From the NCBI GenBank assembly GCA_900549355.1, contig UROA01000038.1:1-14037 (forward strand): 14,037 nt of DNA, written 5' to 3'. The position numbers and the translations under genes were made by a program. The first letter of the stretch is position 1. Each line of letters opens with the position of its first letter. The notes below the pieces were generated by a model. That model had not been told where the DNA came from. It did not search any database and saw nothing but the letters and a program-made list of their open reading frames with translations. Source of the DNA: an uncultured Collinsella sp. Lineage in GTDB: Bacteria > Actinomycetota > Coriobacteriia > Coriobacteriales > Coriobacteriaceae. Shown piece by piece: positions 5,938 through 14,037 of the stretch.

Positions 5938-8900
5938 GCGTGGCGCGCGGCCAGGCCGACACCTCGGCGCTTGCCGATGCCTATCGCGCGGCGCTGGGTG
6001 CGAGCAAGGCCTCGACCGAGAAGGTGCAGGCGGCGCTCGATGCCATCGACGCGTTCGAGGCGAGCGGCAAGACCATGGCCGATGCGGCGCGACTCATGAT
6101 GTCGTGCACCATGCCGCGCGCGAGCAAGGCATTCCCTAAGGAGCAGGTCGAGCTGCTCAAGGCCGAGGCCGCCGATGCGTTTATCAATATCGTGCTTGCC
6201 TGCGGTGGCCCGGCGCTCGATGCGCTGGTGGGCCTGGCCCGTTCCGTGGAGGCTGAGTATCGCGCGCTGAAGGCTGCCCAGTCCGCCCTCGATAATAACG
6301 ACCTGCTGCGCATGGCCTACGAGGCCCTGCGCGATTACCCGGCCATCCGAGCGGCATACGAGGGCCGCTTTAAGATGGTCATGATTGACGAGTTCCAGGA
6401 TACCGACCAGATGCAGGTCGATCTAATCCGCTACCTGACGGGTGCGGGGGAGCGCGCGCTGTGTACCGTGGGCGATGCACAGCAGTCGATCTATCGCTTC
6501 CGCGGCGCCGAGGTCGAGGTATTCCGTCGCCAGGAGCGCAAGGTGGGCTCGTCTGCCGCGCCCGAGGCGACTGCCGTGACCGACACCCCCGCCGGCGAGC
6601 TCGTCAATCTCGTGCGCAACTTCCGCAGCCATGACGAGGTGCTGCGTTACGTGGCACGCGTCTTCGACGGCGATGACGGCGGCCTGATGCAGGGTTTTTT
6701 GGATCTTGAGGCGAGCGACGGCCGCAAGGACACGCTGGTGGCAGACGCCTCGCGTCGCCAGGCCCTCTTTGTTGCCGGCGGCAGTACGCAGGAGCGCACA
6801 CAGGCCAAGGCCCGTGCGATCGCCGAGCGCTTCCGCGCGCTTGCCGATGCCGGCCAGCCCCAGGGCGGCATGGTGCTGCTGCTGGGCCGCATGACCAACG
6901 CCGACGTCTACGCCCAGGCCTTCCGCGACCAGGGGCTCGACTGCGTCATCGCGGGCGGCTCGGTCTTTGCCCAAGCAGCCGAGGTGCAGACGGTGCGCGC
7001 CCTGGTTTGTGCGCTCGCCAATCCGGCCGATACGGCGCAGGGCCTTATGCCGCTGCTCGCCTCGCCGATGTTTGCACTCGGCGCCCAGGAGTTCCTGGCG
7101 CTGGCGACCAAACTCGACGATCAGACGGGCGAGACGTCGCGCCGCAACATCGATGCGGGCATCATGAGCGATTCCGATGTGCCGGGTTTGCAAGACTTGC
7201 CGCTCGTGACGCGCGCCCGCGAGGTGCTGCGGTATGCGCTTCGTTGCGTGGGGCGCGATTCGTTCGCCGCCATCGCGCGCGACGTGGTCAACGCCTCCGG
7301 CTGGTTTGTACGTCTGGCACAGCGTGGTCCCGAGGGCAAGGCCATTGCCGCCAACGTGCTCAAGGCACTCGACGCCGTGGCCGAGGAGGAGGCCGAGTTC
7401 GGCAACTCGCCGCGTTCCATCGCGCTGGCCTTCGACCGCTTCTTGGCGGGCAAGGAAGCCCCGGGTGCCCTCAACGAGGAGGGCGACGGCGCGGTGCGCA
7501 TCATGACGGTGCATGCCTCCAAGGGTCTGGAATATCCGGTCGTGGCGGTCGCCGAGTGCTTTGGCGTGCGTAAGTCCTCGGGTGCGGCACAGATGGGTCG
7601 CGTCGAGGGCGGAGCACAGGTCGTGGCACTGCCGGCACGTTTTGACGGCGTTAAGCTCGCCGACGGTACCTTTGTGAAGGGCGACGACGTCAAAAAGCAG
7701 TTTGAGCATGCGTTTAAGGGCAAGGGCACGTCGCTGTGGCTGCCGCCGGAGCTCATGGAGGACGTCTGTGCGACGGGCTCTCCCGCCGAGGCATTTGCCC
7801 GCCTGCGCAACGACGACCTGCGGCTTTCGCTCGAGGAGCGGGCCCGCTTGCTCTACGTTGCCATGACGCGTGCGCGCGAGCTGGTGATCTTGGCGATGGA
7901 TGCTGGCGTGAGCCGTGGCAAGGTGACGGCGCCGACCTTCGATGTCGAGACGGATCTGACCTACGACGTGCTCCGCCGTATTTTGCCGACCGACGCTCTG
8001 GACATGCCCCAGCTCGATGCCGACCGCCTGGTGTTCGACAACTCCCAGTCGGGCGACTACGAGCTCATTTCGCTTTCTGACTTTACCTTTGGCGAGCAGG
8101 CGTTTGAGGCTAACGCTTCGCTGGATGCCGAGGGCAGGCTTGTTCGTGGCGATGTCGATACAGATGCTGCCGACGATTCGGCCAGTACAATCGTCCCCGG
8201 TCCTGCCGAACCCAAACCCGATTCGTTTGAGCTTGTGTATCCCCAGGCAGTGGGCGTGCGCATGGGCATCTGTCCGTATCCGATGCGTGACTCGTATAGC
8301 TACTCGTCAATCGCCGCGGCACTCCATGCCGAGACGGAAGACCGTGCCGCCGAGGCTCGTGTTCCCATGGACGAGTCCAGCGATGATGCAGAGTCGGATG
8401 GTTCCGAGATGACGGATGCGGACGTGGCCGCCGTTGAGCCCGCCGGCAACCCCATGGCGCTGGGCTCGGCGTTCCACGCCGCCTGCCAGTGGCTCATCGA
8501 GATGGGTGCCGATACGCTGCCCGCTGAGCGTGCCGACGCCCTAGCTCGCCTGTGGCGCCTGACGCCAGAACAGCGCGAGCGCTTCGATGTCGCTCTGGAT
8601 CGCTGGCTCAAGTCGTCGGTTCGCGCCGAGCTGCTCGCGTGGCCGTGCATCCGTGCCGAGGTGCCGTTCTTCTCGCTGGGCTGCGAGGACGAGGACATCG
8701 CCCGCTACGGTGTCTATGCCGAGGGCGCCATCGATGCACTGGCCACCGACCCGGCCGATCCGTCGCGCGCACTGGTCATCGATTACAAGACGGGTGGCAC
8801 GCCGGATGAGACGCCGGACCAACTGCTCGAGAAGCACGCCCTGCAGGCGCGCGTTTACGCCGACGTGTTGCACAAGGCGGGCTTTGAGACGGTGACGGTC

Positions 8901-8981
8901 AAGTTCGTTCGCGTGGAGCAGGCGAATCCAGCCATCTTCGTCGAACCCGCCGAACCTCAAGTAGTCACCTACAATCTCTAG
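5925..8981 (+). CDS. addA: AddA/RexA helicase-nuclease subunit, C-terminal fragment (rest of frameshifted addA)
   Basis: This 1018-residue frame carries the remaining superfamily-1 motifs: Walker B DEFQDTD (155-161), motif III GDAQQSIYRFRGA (183-195), motif IV NFRS (232-235), motif V MTVHASKGLEYP (527-538) and motif VI RLLYVAMTRA (641-650). A C-terminal RecB-type nuclease follows, with H851, D937 in GAID, D953 and K955 in IDYKTG, and Q974/Y978. An acidic low-complexity linker (about 800-840) joins helicase and nuclease. AddA supplies the 3'-5' translocase and one nuclease of the AddAB complex. ATG 5925 has no ribosome binding site and is probably internal: coding similarity extends upstream in this frame (GLRELASQLPGG), so the true start is at 5323 once the frameshift is bridged. 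All downstream motifs are intact, which argues for a recent mutation, sequence error or slippage rather than an old pseudogene. Confidence 0.85.
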   Translation: MDDVSVARGQADTSALADAYRAALGASKASTEKVQAALDAIDAFEASGKTMADAARLMMSCTMPRASKAFPKEQVELLKAEAADAFINIVLACGGPALDALVGLARSVEAEYRALKAAQSALDNNDLLRMAYEALRDYPAIRAAYEGRFKMVMIDEFQDTDQMQVDLIRYLTGAGERALCTVGDAQQSIYRFRGAEVEVFRRQERKVGSSAAPEATAVTDTPAGELVNLVRNFRSHDEVLRYVARVFDGDDGGLMQGFLDLEASDGRKDTLVADASRRQALFVAGGSTQERTQAKARAIAERFRALADAGQPQGGMVLLLGRMTNADVYAQAFRDQGLDCVIAGGSVFAQAAEVQTVRALVCALANPADTAQGLMPLLASPMFALGAQEFLALATKLDDQTGETSRRNIDAGIMSDSDVPGLQDLPLVTRAREVLRYALRCVGRDSFAAIARDVVNASGWFVRLAQRGPEGKAIAANVLKALDAVAEEEAEFGNSPRSIALAFDRFLAGKEAPGALNEEGDGAVRIMTVHASKGLEYPVVAVAECFGVRKSSGAAQMGRVEGGAQVVALPARFDGVKLADGTFVKGDDVKKQFEHAFKGKGTSLWLPPELMEDVCATGSPAEAFARLRNDDLRLSLEERARLLYVAMTRARELVILAMDAGVSRGKVTAPTFDVETDLTYDVLRRILPTDALDMPQLDADRLVFDNSQSGDYELISLSDFTFGEQAFEANASLDAEGRLVRGDVDTDAADDSASTIVPGPAEPKPDSFELVYPQAVGVRMGICPYPMRDSYSYSSIAAALHAETEDRAAEARVPMDESSDDAESDGSEMTDADVAAVEPAGNPMALGSAFHAACQWLIEMGADTLPAERADALARLWRLTPEQRERFDVALDRWLKSSVRAELLAWPCIRAEVPFFSLGCEDEDIARYGVYAEGAIDALATDPADPSRALVIDYKTGGTPDETPDQLLEKHALQARVYADVLHKAGFETVTVKFVRVEQANPAIFVEPAEPQVVTYNL

Positions 8982-8993
8982 CCCTCAGATAAC

Positions 8994-9056
8994 TTGCGGT
9001 GGAATACGGGCTGTTTTGGCCAAAAAAGCCGCCAAACAGTCCGCATTTCACCGCAA
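8994..9056. repeat. Long imperfect inverted repeat downstream of addA
   Basis: Bases 8994-9020 pair with 9031-9056 over about 25 positions, with two G-T pairs, one mismatch (A9006/C9044) and one bulged T (9017). The outer eight pairs, TTGCGGTG with CACCGCAA, are perfect. The 10-nt apex can alternatively pair GGC/GCC around an A-run. It begins 12 bases after the addA stop, and no T-run follows on the plus strand, so it is not a classical intrinsic terminator. It may still end transcription or protect the addBA mRNA 3' end, or be a dispersed palindromic element like the one at 2050-2138, with which it shares no obvious sequence. Confidence 0.65.
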
Positions 9057-9087
9057 CTGCAAGAGGAGCCGTGTGGGTTTGGCTAGG

Positions 9088-9118
9088 TTCGGGTGCTGTC
9101 CGTGCCGTGCGGTAAAAT
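9088..9118 (+). promoter_or_regulatory. Candidate dnaE promoter
   Basis: TAAAAT at 9113-9118 matches five of six -10 positions in otherwise GC-rich DNA, 39 bases before the dnaE ATG. Only a poor -35 (TTCGGG, 9088-9093, 19-base spacing) can be offered. The position suits a dnaE transcript separate from addBA. Confidence 0.35.
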
Positions 9119-9157
9119 CGTTCAGTCAGAACACGAACCCGCATCGGAGCTCATCAC

Positions 9158-12100
9158 ATGGCATTCGTCCATCTGCACAATCACACTGTTTTCTCCATGC
9201 TCGACGGCGCAACCCGTATCCAGGATATGGTCAATCGTGCCGTTGAACTTGGCATGCCCGCCGTGGCCATTACCGACCACGGCTACATGTATGGCGTGCC
9301 CGACCTGGCGCTGGCCTGCGACGCCGTCAATCACAACACGCCCGAGTACAAAACCTGGAGCCACGACAAGGCCTTCTTGGAAAAGGACCGCCGCGACGAG
9401 CTGGTGGAGCCCGACCCCGAGGCAAACCCGCGCGAGCATGCCCAGTACGTCAAAGACATGGCCATGTGGGACGAGAAGGGCAACATCGACGAGCTCAAGC
9501 CGCCCCTGGTCATCAAGCCCATCTTTGGCTGCGAGGTCTACTTTACGCCGGACGAGACCCTTGCCCGCGACCACAAGCCCGAGCTCTACCATATGATCCT
9601 CCTGGCCAAAGACCAGGAAGGCTACGTCAACCTAATGCAGACGGTCTCCGAGGCCGCCGTGCAGGGCTTTTACTACAAGCCGCGCGTGACGCTCGACAAC
9701 CTGCGCCGCCATGCCAAGGGCATGATCTGCACGAGCGCCTGTATCGCGGGCATCATCCCCAAATACATCGACCGCGGCGACATGGAAGGCGCCATCAAGT
9801 GGGCCGAGACCTTCCGTGATACCTTCGAGCCCGGTGACTTCTACATCGAGATCCAGGAACACGGCATCACCACCGACAACGGCCTGACTGACGAGCAGAT
9901 GGACCGCACGCTCATCGACATCGCCAAGCAGGTGGGCGTCAAGGTCATCGCCACCAACGACTTCCACTACCTGCGCCGCGAGGATGCGCCCGTGCAGGAC
10001 GTCATCATGTGCATCGGCATGAACGCCAAGGTCGACGACCCCAACCGCATGCGCATGACCGGCTCGGAGTTTTACATGAAGACCGAGGAGGAGATGCGGG
10101 CGATGTTCCCGTATTGCCCCGAGGCCTGCGACAACACGCTCGAGATCGCCGACAAGTGCTACGTTGAGCTGGACTGGGACTCCATCATCCTGCCGCGCTT
10201 CCCGTTGCTCGACCCCGGCGAGACGCACGAGAGCCAGTTCCGCCGCGAGTGCGAGAAGGGCCTGCGCCAGCACTACGGTGACGACTGGGCCACGCGCGAG
10301 ATCGGTGGCGTCAACATCAAAGAGCGCTTTGAGTACGAATACAAGGTCATTTGCGACAAGGGCTTTGCCGCCTACTTTTTGATCGTTGCCGAGTACGTGC
10401 AATGGGCCAAAGACAACGGCATCGGCGTCGGCCCCGGCCGTGGCTCGGCCGCCGGCGCTATCGTCGCCTACGCCATGAACATCACCGCGTTCGACCCGCT
10501 CGAGAACGGCCTGATGTTCGAGAGGTTCCTGTCCCCGCAGCGTACCGAGATGCCCGATATCGATATGGACTTCGACGATGAGCGGCGCCTCGAGGTCGTG
10601 GAGCACGTTCGCCAGCTCTACGGCCCCGAGAAGGTCACCCACGTTATCACCTACTCGACCATCAAGGCTAAGCAGGCCATCAACGATGCCGCGCGCGTTC
10701 TGGACTATCCGGTCTACATGGGCCAGCGCCTGTCCAAGATGGTCTCGAGCGACCCCAAGGTCAAGCTCAAGCAGGTGCTCGAAAAGCAACCCGGCAAAGA
10801 GGATCTGTTTAACCCCGACTTTGCCGAGGCCTATAAAAAGGATGACGACGCCCGCCGTATCATCGACACGGCGCTCTCGATCGAGGGCCTCACCCGTGGC
10901 GAGGGTGTGCACGCGTGCGCCGTCCTGATCTGCCGCGATCCCGTCAACGAGCATGTGCCCACCAAGCTCGATACCAAGGGCGGCGTCGAGATTACCCAGT
11001 ACGAGGGCCATACCGTTGCCGACATGGGCCTGCTCAAGATGGACTTCCTGGGCCTGCGCACGCTGACGGTTATCTCCAAGGCCAAGGCAAACATCAAAAA
11101 GAACTTCGGCATCGACATCAAAGAGGAAGAGATTCCCTTTGACGACCCCGAGATCTTTAAGCTCATGGGCTCCGGTCACACCGCCGGCGTCTTCCAGGTC
11201 GAGTCCGCCGGCATGACGGCCACGATCAAGAACATGAAGCCCACCGAGTACAAGCACGTCGTGGCATTGATCGCTCTATACCGCCCGGGCCCGCTGGGCG
11301 CCGGCATGGTTTCGTCCTACATCAACCGTATGAACGGCAAGGAGCCGGCCGTCTCCTACGACGACCGCCTGGACGACATCCTGGGCGAAACCTACGGCAC
11401 CATGGTCTACCAGGAACAGGTTATGCTCATCTCCGTCGAGATGTGCGGCTTCTCCAAGGGCGAATCGGACTCGCGTATCCGTAAGCCCGTGGCTAAGAAA
11501 AAGATTAAGCTGCTCACGTCGACGGTGCTCCACTGGGAGGATGGCTCGGACGAGACCACCTACGACCACTGGATGAACGGCGCTATCAAGAACAACTACA
11601 CGCGCGAGGTCGCCCAGAAGATTTGGGACGATGTTCTTGAGTTCGCGTCCTACGCCTTCAACAAGTCGCACTCCGCCGGCTACGCCATCCTGGTTATGCA
11701 GACGGCGTGGCTCAAGGCGCACTATCCGCACGAGTACATGGCGGCCGTTCTGACGTCCTATACGGGTAAGACCGACAAGATCGTGCACTACGTCTCGGCA
11801 TGCCGTCACGACGGCATCCCCGTGCTTTCGCCAGATGTCAACGAGTCCGGTACCGAGTTCACGGCTACCAAGGAGGGCGTGCGCTTTGGTCTGGCCGGCA
11901 TCCGCGGCGTGGGCACCGGCGTGGCGCAGGCGATTATCGCCGAGCGCGAGGCGGGCGGTCCGTTTAAGACGCTGCACGACTTTGTCGAGCGCGTGGACTC
12001 GAGCCAGGCCAACCGTCGCGTGATCGAATCGCTGATCAAGGCAGGCGCCTTCGACTCCACGGGGTATCCGCGTCGCCAGATGATGCACTTTGTGGACAAG

Positions 12101-12961
12101 AACAACCCCGAGAACATCATCGATGCCGCGGTAAAGCGCCAGAAGGACCGCGCGAGCGGCCAGACGTCGTTCTTCGATATGTTTGGCGACGTTGAGGGCT
12201 CGGGCTTTGAGGTGAGCGTACCCGATCCGGATGGCCAGGAGTGGGACCGCCACCTTAAGCTGAGCCAGGAGAAGGAGGTCCTGGGCATCTATGTCTCGGA
12301 CCACCCGCTGCGCCCGTTTGAGTATGCACTTAGCAAAGCGCGCGACTTCTCGTTCTCGCAGATCGACACCGGCTACGAGGTTCAGAATCCTACGGGCGGC
12401 ACCATCAACCAGGAGATTCCCGAGGGTAAGGCGCTGTGGTGGGCCGGCATGGTCTCGAGCGTGTCCAAGCGCGTGACCAAAAACGGCGACCCCATGGGCA
12501 TCGTGCAGCTCGAAGACATGGAAGGCGAGGCCACGGTCGTGGTGTTCCCCAAGACCTATAAGGAGGCCGAGGGGTACCTGTACGGCGAGGTCGATCCCGA
12601 GACCGGCGCGCAGCTGTCCGATGCGTTTGTGCGCATTAAGGGCAAGCTCGAGCGCTCGGACCGCGGCGACCAGATCATCGCGCAGGAGATCGTGCCGCTG
12701 GAGCTTAGCGAGGAGAAAAACAAGCCCAAGGTCTTTGAGGTCATGGTGCCCAACAGCCGCTTTAGCCAGGGCAATATGGCGCGCCTGGCCACGGTGCTCA
12801 CCACCAACCCGGGCGGCGACCGCGTGGAGATCTTTATTGAGCAAGTCGACGGGCGCGTGCTGCGTGCTGAGGTGCCGGCCAAGGTCAATGCACGCTCGAT
12901 TCCGCTGCTGGCAGAGGCAAAGGCCATCGTCGGCAACCAAGGCCGCGTGACGGTTATCTAA
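9158..12961 (+). CDS. dnaE: DNA polymerase III alpha subunit (replicative polymerase, DnaE1 type)
   Basis: This 1267-residue protein is the catalytic subunit of the chromosomal replicase. The N-terminal PHP domain has a full-looking metal set: H5 and H7, D16, H41, E126, H145, C195, D268 and H270. As in mycobacterial DnaE1, where PHP is a proofreading exonuclease, it may therefore proofread. The polymerase core shows GPGRGSAAG (425-433), catalytic D467 and D469 in PDIDMDF, and D629 in KMDFLGLRTLT. Further on are a helix-hairpin-helix (about 910-930), a clamp-binding QTSFFDMF (1002-1009) and an OB-fold (about 1094-1190). Two oddities: roughly 55 extra residues (60-116) inside PHP, and ESDSRIRKPVAKKKI (769-783) where most relatives have a LRRAMGKKK-type motif, followed by a longer charged loop. 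GGAG sits eight bases before the ATG. Only 28 bases separate its stop from the next start. Confidence 0.97.
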   Translation: MAFVHLHNHTVFSMLDGATRIQDMVNRAVELGMPAVAITDHGYMYGVPDLALACDAVNHNTPEYKTWSHDKAFLEKDRRDELVEPDPEANPREHAQYVKDMAMWDEKGNIDELKPPLVIKPIFGCEVYFTPDETLARDHKPELYHMILLAKDQEGYVNLMQTVSEAAVQGFYYKPRVTLDNLRRHAKGMICTSACIAGIIPKYIDRGDMEGAIKWAETFRDTFEPGDFYIEIQEHGITTDNGLTDEQMDRTLIDIAKQVGVKVIATNDFHYLRREDAPVQDVIMCIGMNAKVDDPNRMRMTGSEFYMKTEEEMRAMFPYCPEACDNTLEIADKCYVELDWDSIILPRFPLLDPGETHESQFRRECEKGLRQHYGDDWATREIGGVNIKERFEYEYKVICDKGFAAYFLIVAEYVQWAKDNGIGVGPGRGSAAGAIVAYAMNITAFDPLENGLMFERFLSPQRTEMPDIDMDFDDERRLEVVEHVRQLYGPEKVTHVITYSTIKAKQAINDAARVLDYPVYMGQRLSKMVSSDPKVKLKQVLEKQPGKEDLFNPDFAEAYKKDDDARRIIDTALSIEGLTRGEGVHACAVLICRDPVNEHVPTKLDTKGGVEITQYEGHTVADMGLLKMDFLGLRTLTVISKAKANIKKNFGIDIKEEEIPFDDPEIFKLMGSGHTAGVFQVESAGMTATIKNMKPTEYKHVVALIALYRPGPLGAGMVSSYINRMNGKEPAVSYDDRLDDILGETYGTMVYQEQVMLISVEMCGFSKGESDSRIRKPVAKKKIKLLTSTVLHWEDGSDETTYDHWMNGAIKNNYTREVAQKIWDDVLEFASYAFNKSHSAGYAILVMQTAWLKAHYPHEYMAAVLTSYTGKTDKIVHYVSACRHDGIPVLSPDVNESGTEFTATKEGVRFGLAGIRGVGTGVAQAIIAEREAGGPFKTLHDFVERVDSSQANRRVIESLIKAGAFDSTGYPRRQMMHFVDKNNPENIIDAAVKRQKDRASGQTSFFDMFGDVEGSGFEVSVPDPDGQEWDRHLKLSQEKEVLGIYVSDHPLRPFEYALSKARDFSFSQIDTGYEVQNPTGGTINQEIPEGKALWWAGMVSSVSKRVTKNGDPMGIVQLEDMEGEATVVVFPKTYKEAEGYLYGEVDPETGAQLSDAFVRIKGKLERSDRGDQIIAQEIVPLELSEEKNKPKVFEVMVPNSRFSQGNMARLATVLTTNPGGDRVEIFIEQVDGRVLRAEVPAKVNARSIPLLAEAKAIVGNQGRVTVI

Positions 12962-12989
12962 GCTACCCCGGGTGAGATTGGAGGAAGTG

Positions 12990-14037
12990 ATGGCGCAGGG
13001 GACGTTTGTGCAGGCGCTTCGCAAAGAGGCGGCGTTGAGCGGCACCTTTATGAAGGGGCGTTCGCTCATGCTCAACGGCGCCGTGCTGTCGATCGAGGAC
13101 AGCGGCTCGCGCTTCTCCAAAAACGTGACGGTTGAGGGCTCGGTGCGCGGTTCGCGCGGCGACCTGTACAAGACGCACGTGGCGCTCGACATGGACGAGC
13201 ACGAGGTGATCGACTACGACTGCGATTGCCCCGCCGCCTATCGTTACCCCGGTATGTGCAAGCACGCTATTGCCACGGCTCTGGCGTATTTGGATGCCAG
13301 CGGCGCCGAGCCCGTCGAAGGTTTGCGCACGCCGGTCCGCACGTTTACGGCGGCGCCCAAGCAAGCCGCGGGTCCCGCGTCCGCCGCACCAGCGGTCAAC
13401 CCTAACTTTCCCTTCCCGGCGCCAGTTCCCACGAGCCCGAGCCTCATGAAGGCGCTCTCCGATCTTTCGGACGCGCGCATAGATGAGTTGGCGGGCATGC
13501 GCCGCAAGCTCGCCGGCACTGTCGACCCCGATGCCCCCAAGGCGGTGTTGGAGCCCTCGCTGGTGCCGTACTACAATCCGCTGTTTGCCGACCGCTTTAG
13601 CTGGGCGCTCGAGCTTCGCATCCGCTGCGGCTCGGTGTCCTACGTGGTCAAGGACATCGACGGCATGGCCGCCGCCTACGTGCGCGGCGGCACGTTCTCG
13701 TACGGCAAAAAGCTCACATTCCTCCATGCGCCCGAGGCCTTCGACGAGGTTTCGGTGCGCCTGCTCGACCTTGTTGTGGCAACGGTTGTGTATCTGAGCG
13801 ACATCACAAGTTCGCGTTCGGCGTCGTACGACTTTGCCCGCAGCGGCTTTGTCGCCGAGCGCCAGCTGCCGCTGTCCGAGCATGACATCGTATACATGCT
13901 GGACTTGCTGCGTGGCCGGACCATTTCCTTTGAGCCCGCCTGGTCGCGGGGAACGACGACGCATCGTTCCTACGAGGTGGCGGTTGAGTTGTCGCCGGTG
14001 GGGGAGGACGAGGTCTCGGCAAAACAACCGCCGCTCC
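12990..14037 (+). CDS. SWIM zinc-finger / SNF2-type helicase, N-terminal part, cut by the window edge
   Basis: An open frame of 349 residues starts at ATG 12990, five bases after GGAGG, and has no stop before the window ends. Residues 78-92 form a SWIM zinc finger, C78-x-C80-x9-C90-x-H92, after a beta-rich segment. A Pro/Ala-rich linker (about 115-150) leads to a region resembling the bacterial SNF2-associated domain, including SWALELRIRCGSVSYVVKDI. In this architecture, SNF2 ATPase motifs normally follow but here fall outside the window. Such proteins are putative DNA translocases or nucleoprotein remodellers related to RapA; their exact role is unknown. The 28-base gap after dnaE suggests co-transcription. 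The SWIM motif is clear; the SNF2 label is family knowledge, not yet visible catalytic residues. Confidence 0.8.
   Translation, partial: MAQGTFVQALRKEAALSGTFMKGRSLMLNGAVLSIEDSGSRFSKNVTVEGSVRGSRGDLYKTHVALDMDEHEVIDYDCDCPAAYRYPGMCKHAIATALAYLDASGAEPVEGLRTPVRTFTAAPKQAAGPASAAPAVNPNFPFPAPVPTSPSLMKALSDLSDARIDELAGMRRKLAGTVDPDAPKAVLEPSLVPYYNPLFADRFSWALELRIRCGSVSYVVKDIDGMAAAYVRGGTFSYGKKLTFLHAPEAFDEVSVRLLDLVVATVVYLSDITSSRSASYDFARSGFVAERQLPLSEHDIVYMLDLLRGRTISFEPAWSRGTTTHRSYEVAVELSPVGEDEVSAKQPPL

Noticed and set aside
6423..7709. Reverse-strand open frame of 428 codons
   Set aside because: It is antisense to the helicase motifs of addA, which are unambiguous on the forward strand.
11276..13192. Reverse-strand open frame of 638 codons, and a similar 541-codon one at 9632-11257
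   Set aside because: Both are shadows of dnaE in GC-rich DNA, where antisense frames stay open because of codon bias; no motif or ribosome binding site was seen.
12963..14027. Reverse-strand open frame of 354 codons
   Set aside because: It is antisense to the SWIM/SNF2 gene, whose forward frame has a good ribosome binding site and a clear zinc-finger motif; the reverse translation is Arg/His/Ala-rich with no domain.
1..14037. CRISPR arrays, tRNA or rRNA genes, insertion sequences, defence cassettes
   Set aside because: No regularly spaced direct repeats, cloverleaf-like segments or transposase motifs were seen on either strand.

Overview
The window looks like chromosomal DNA from a high-GC Coriobacteriia-type actinobacterium, most likely Collinsella or a close relative. 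That placement is my inference from codon use, GC-rich coding sequence, the AddAB-type helicase-nuclease and the DnaE type; no rRNA or other phylogenetic marker is present. Almost everything is core housekeeping content. I see no phage, plasmid, toxin-antitoxin, CRISPR or known defence cassette.

Layout: (1) 1-187 (-) is the 5' end of a cysteine synthase gene, divergent from an Rrf2-family regulator at 441-869 (+). The 253-bp space between them holds a likely cysK promoter with an inverted repeat over its -35 box, and a candidate rrf2 promoter with a small palindrome over its -10 box. (2) 940-968 is a bidirectional terminator between the regulator and a convergent small membrane protein at 1011-1376 (-). 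(3) 1377-1700 is an intergenic leader in front of a TrpR-like YerC/YecD-family gene (1701-2000, +). It contains an extended -10 promoter, a hairpin at the predicted RNA 5' end, and a 16-codon ORF with two Trp codons ending 3 nt before the gene. (4) 2027-2052 is a terminator, followed by a near-perfect 33-bp inverted repeat (2050-2138). (5) 2221-8981 (+) encodes the two subunits of an AddAB/RexAB-type double-strand-break resection enzyme; addA is split by a frameshift at a G5-C-G5 tract near 5881-5891. (6) 8994-9056 is a second long imperfect inverted repeat. (7) 9158-12961 (+) encodes DNA polymerase III alpha (DnaE) with an apparently intact PHP metal site, a long insertion in the PHP domain and a diverged fingers motif. 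(8) 12990-14037 (+) is the start of a SWIM zinc finger/SNF2-type helicase gene that runs off the window and probably shares a transcript with dnaE.

How the genes fit together: cysK and the Rrf2 regulator probably form a sulfur or Fe-S responsive pair. AddAB, DnaE and the SNF2-type protein form a replication, recombination and repair cluster, although hairpins and candidate promoters suggest that addBA and dnaE-SNF2 are separate transcription units. The points most worth following are the addA frameshift, the two long palindromic intergenic elements, the loss of the usual AddB iron-sulfur ligands, the DnaE insertion and the structured yerC leader. I did not find a clear previously undescribed multi-gene system.
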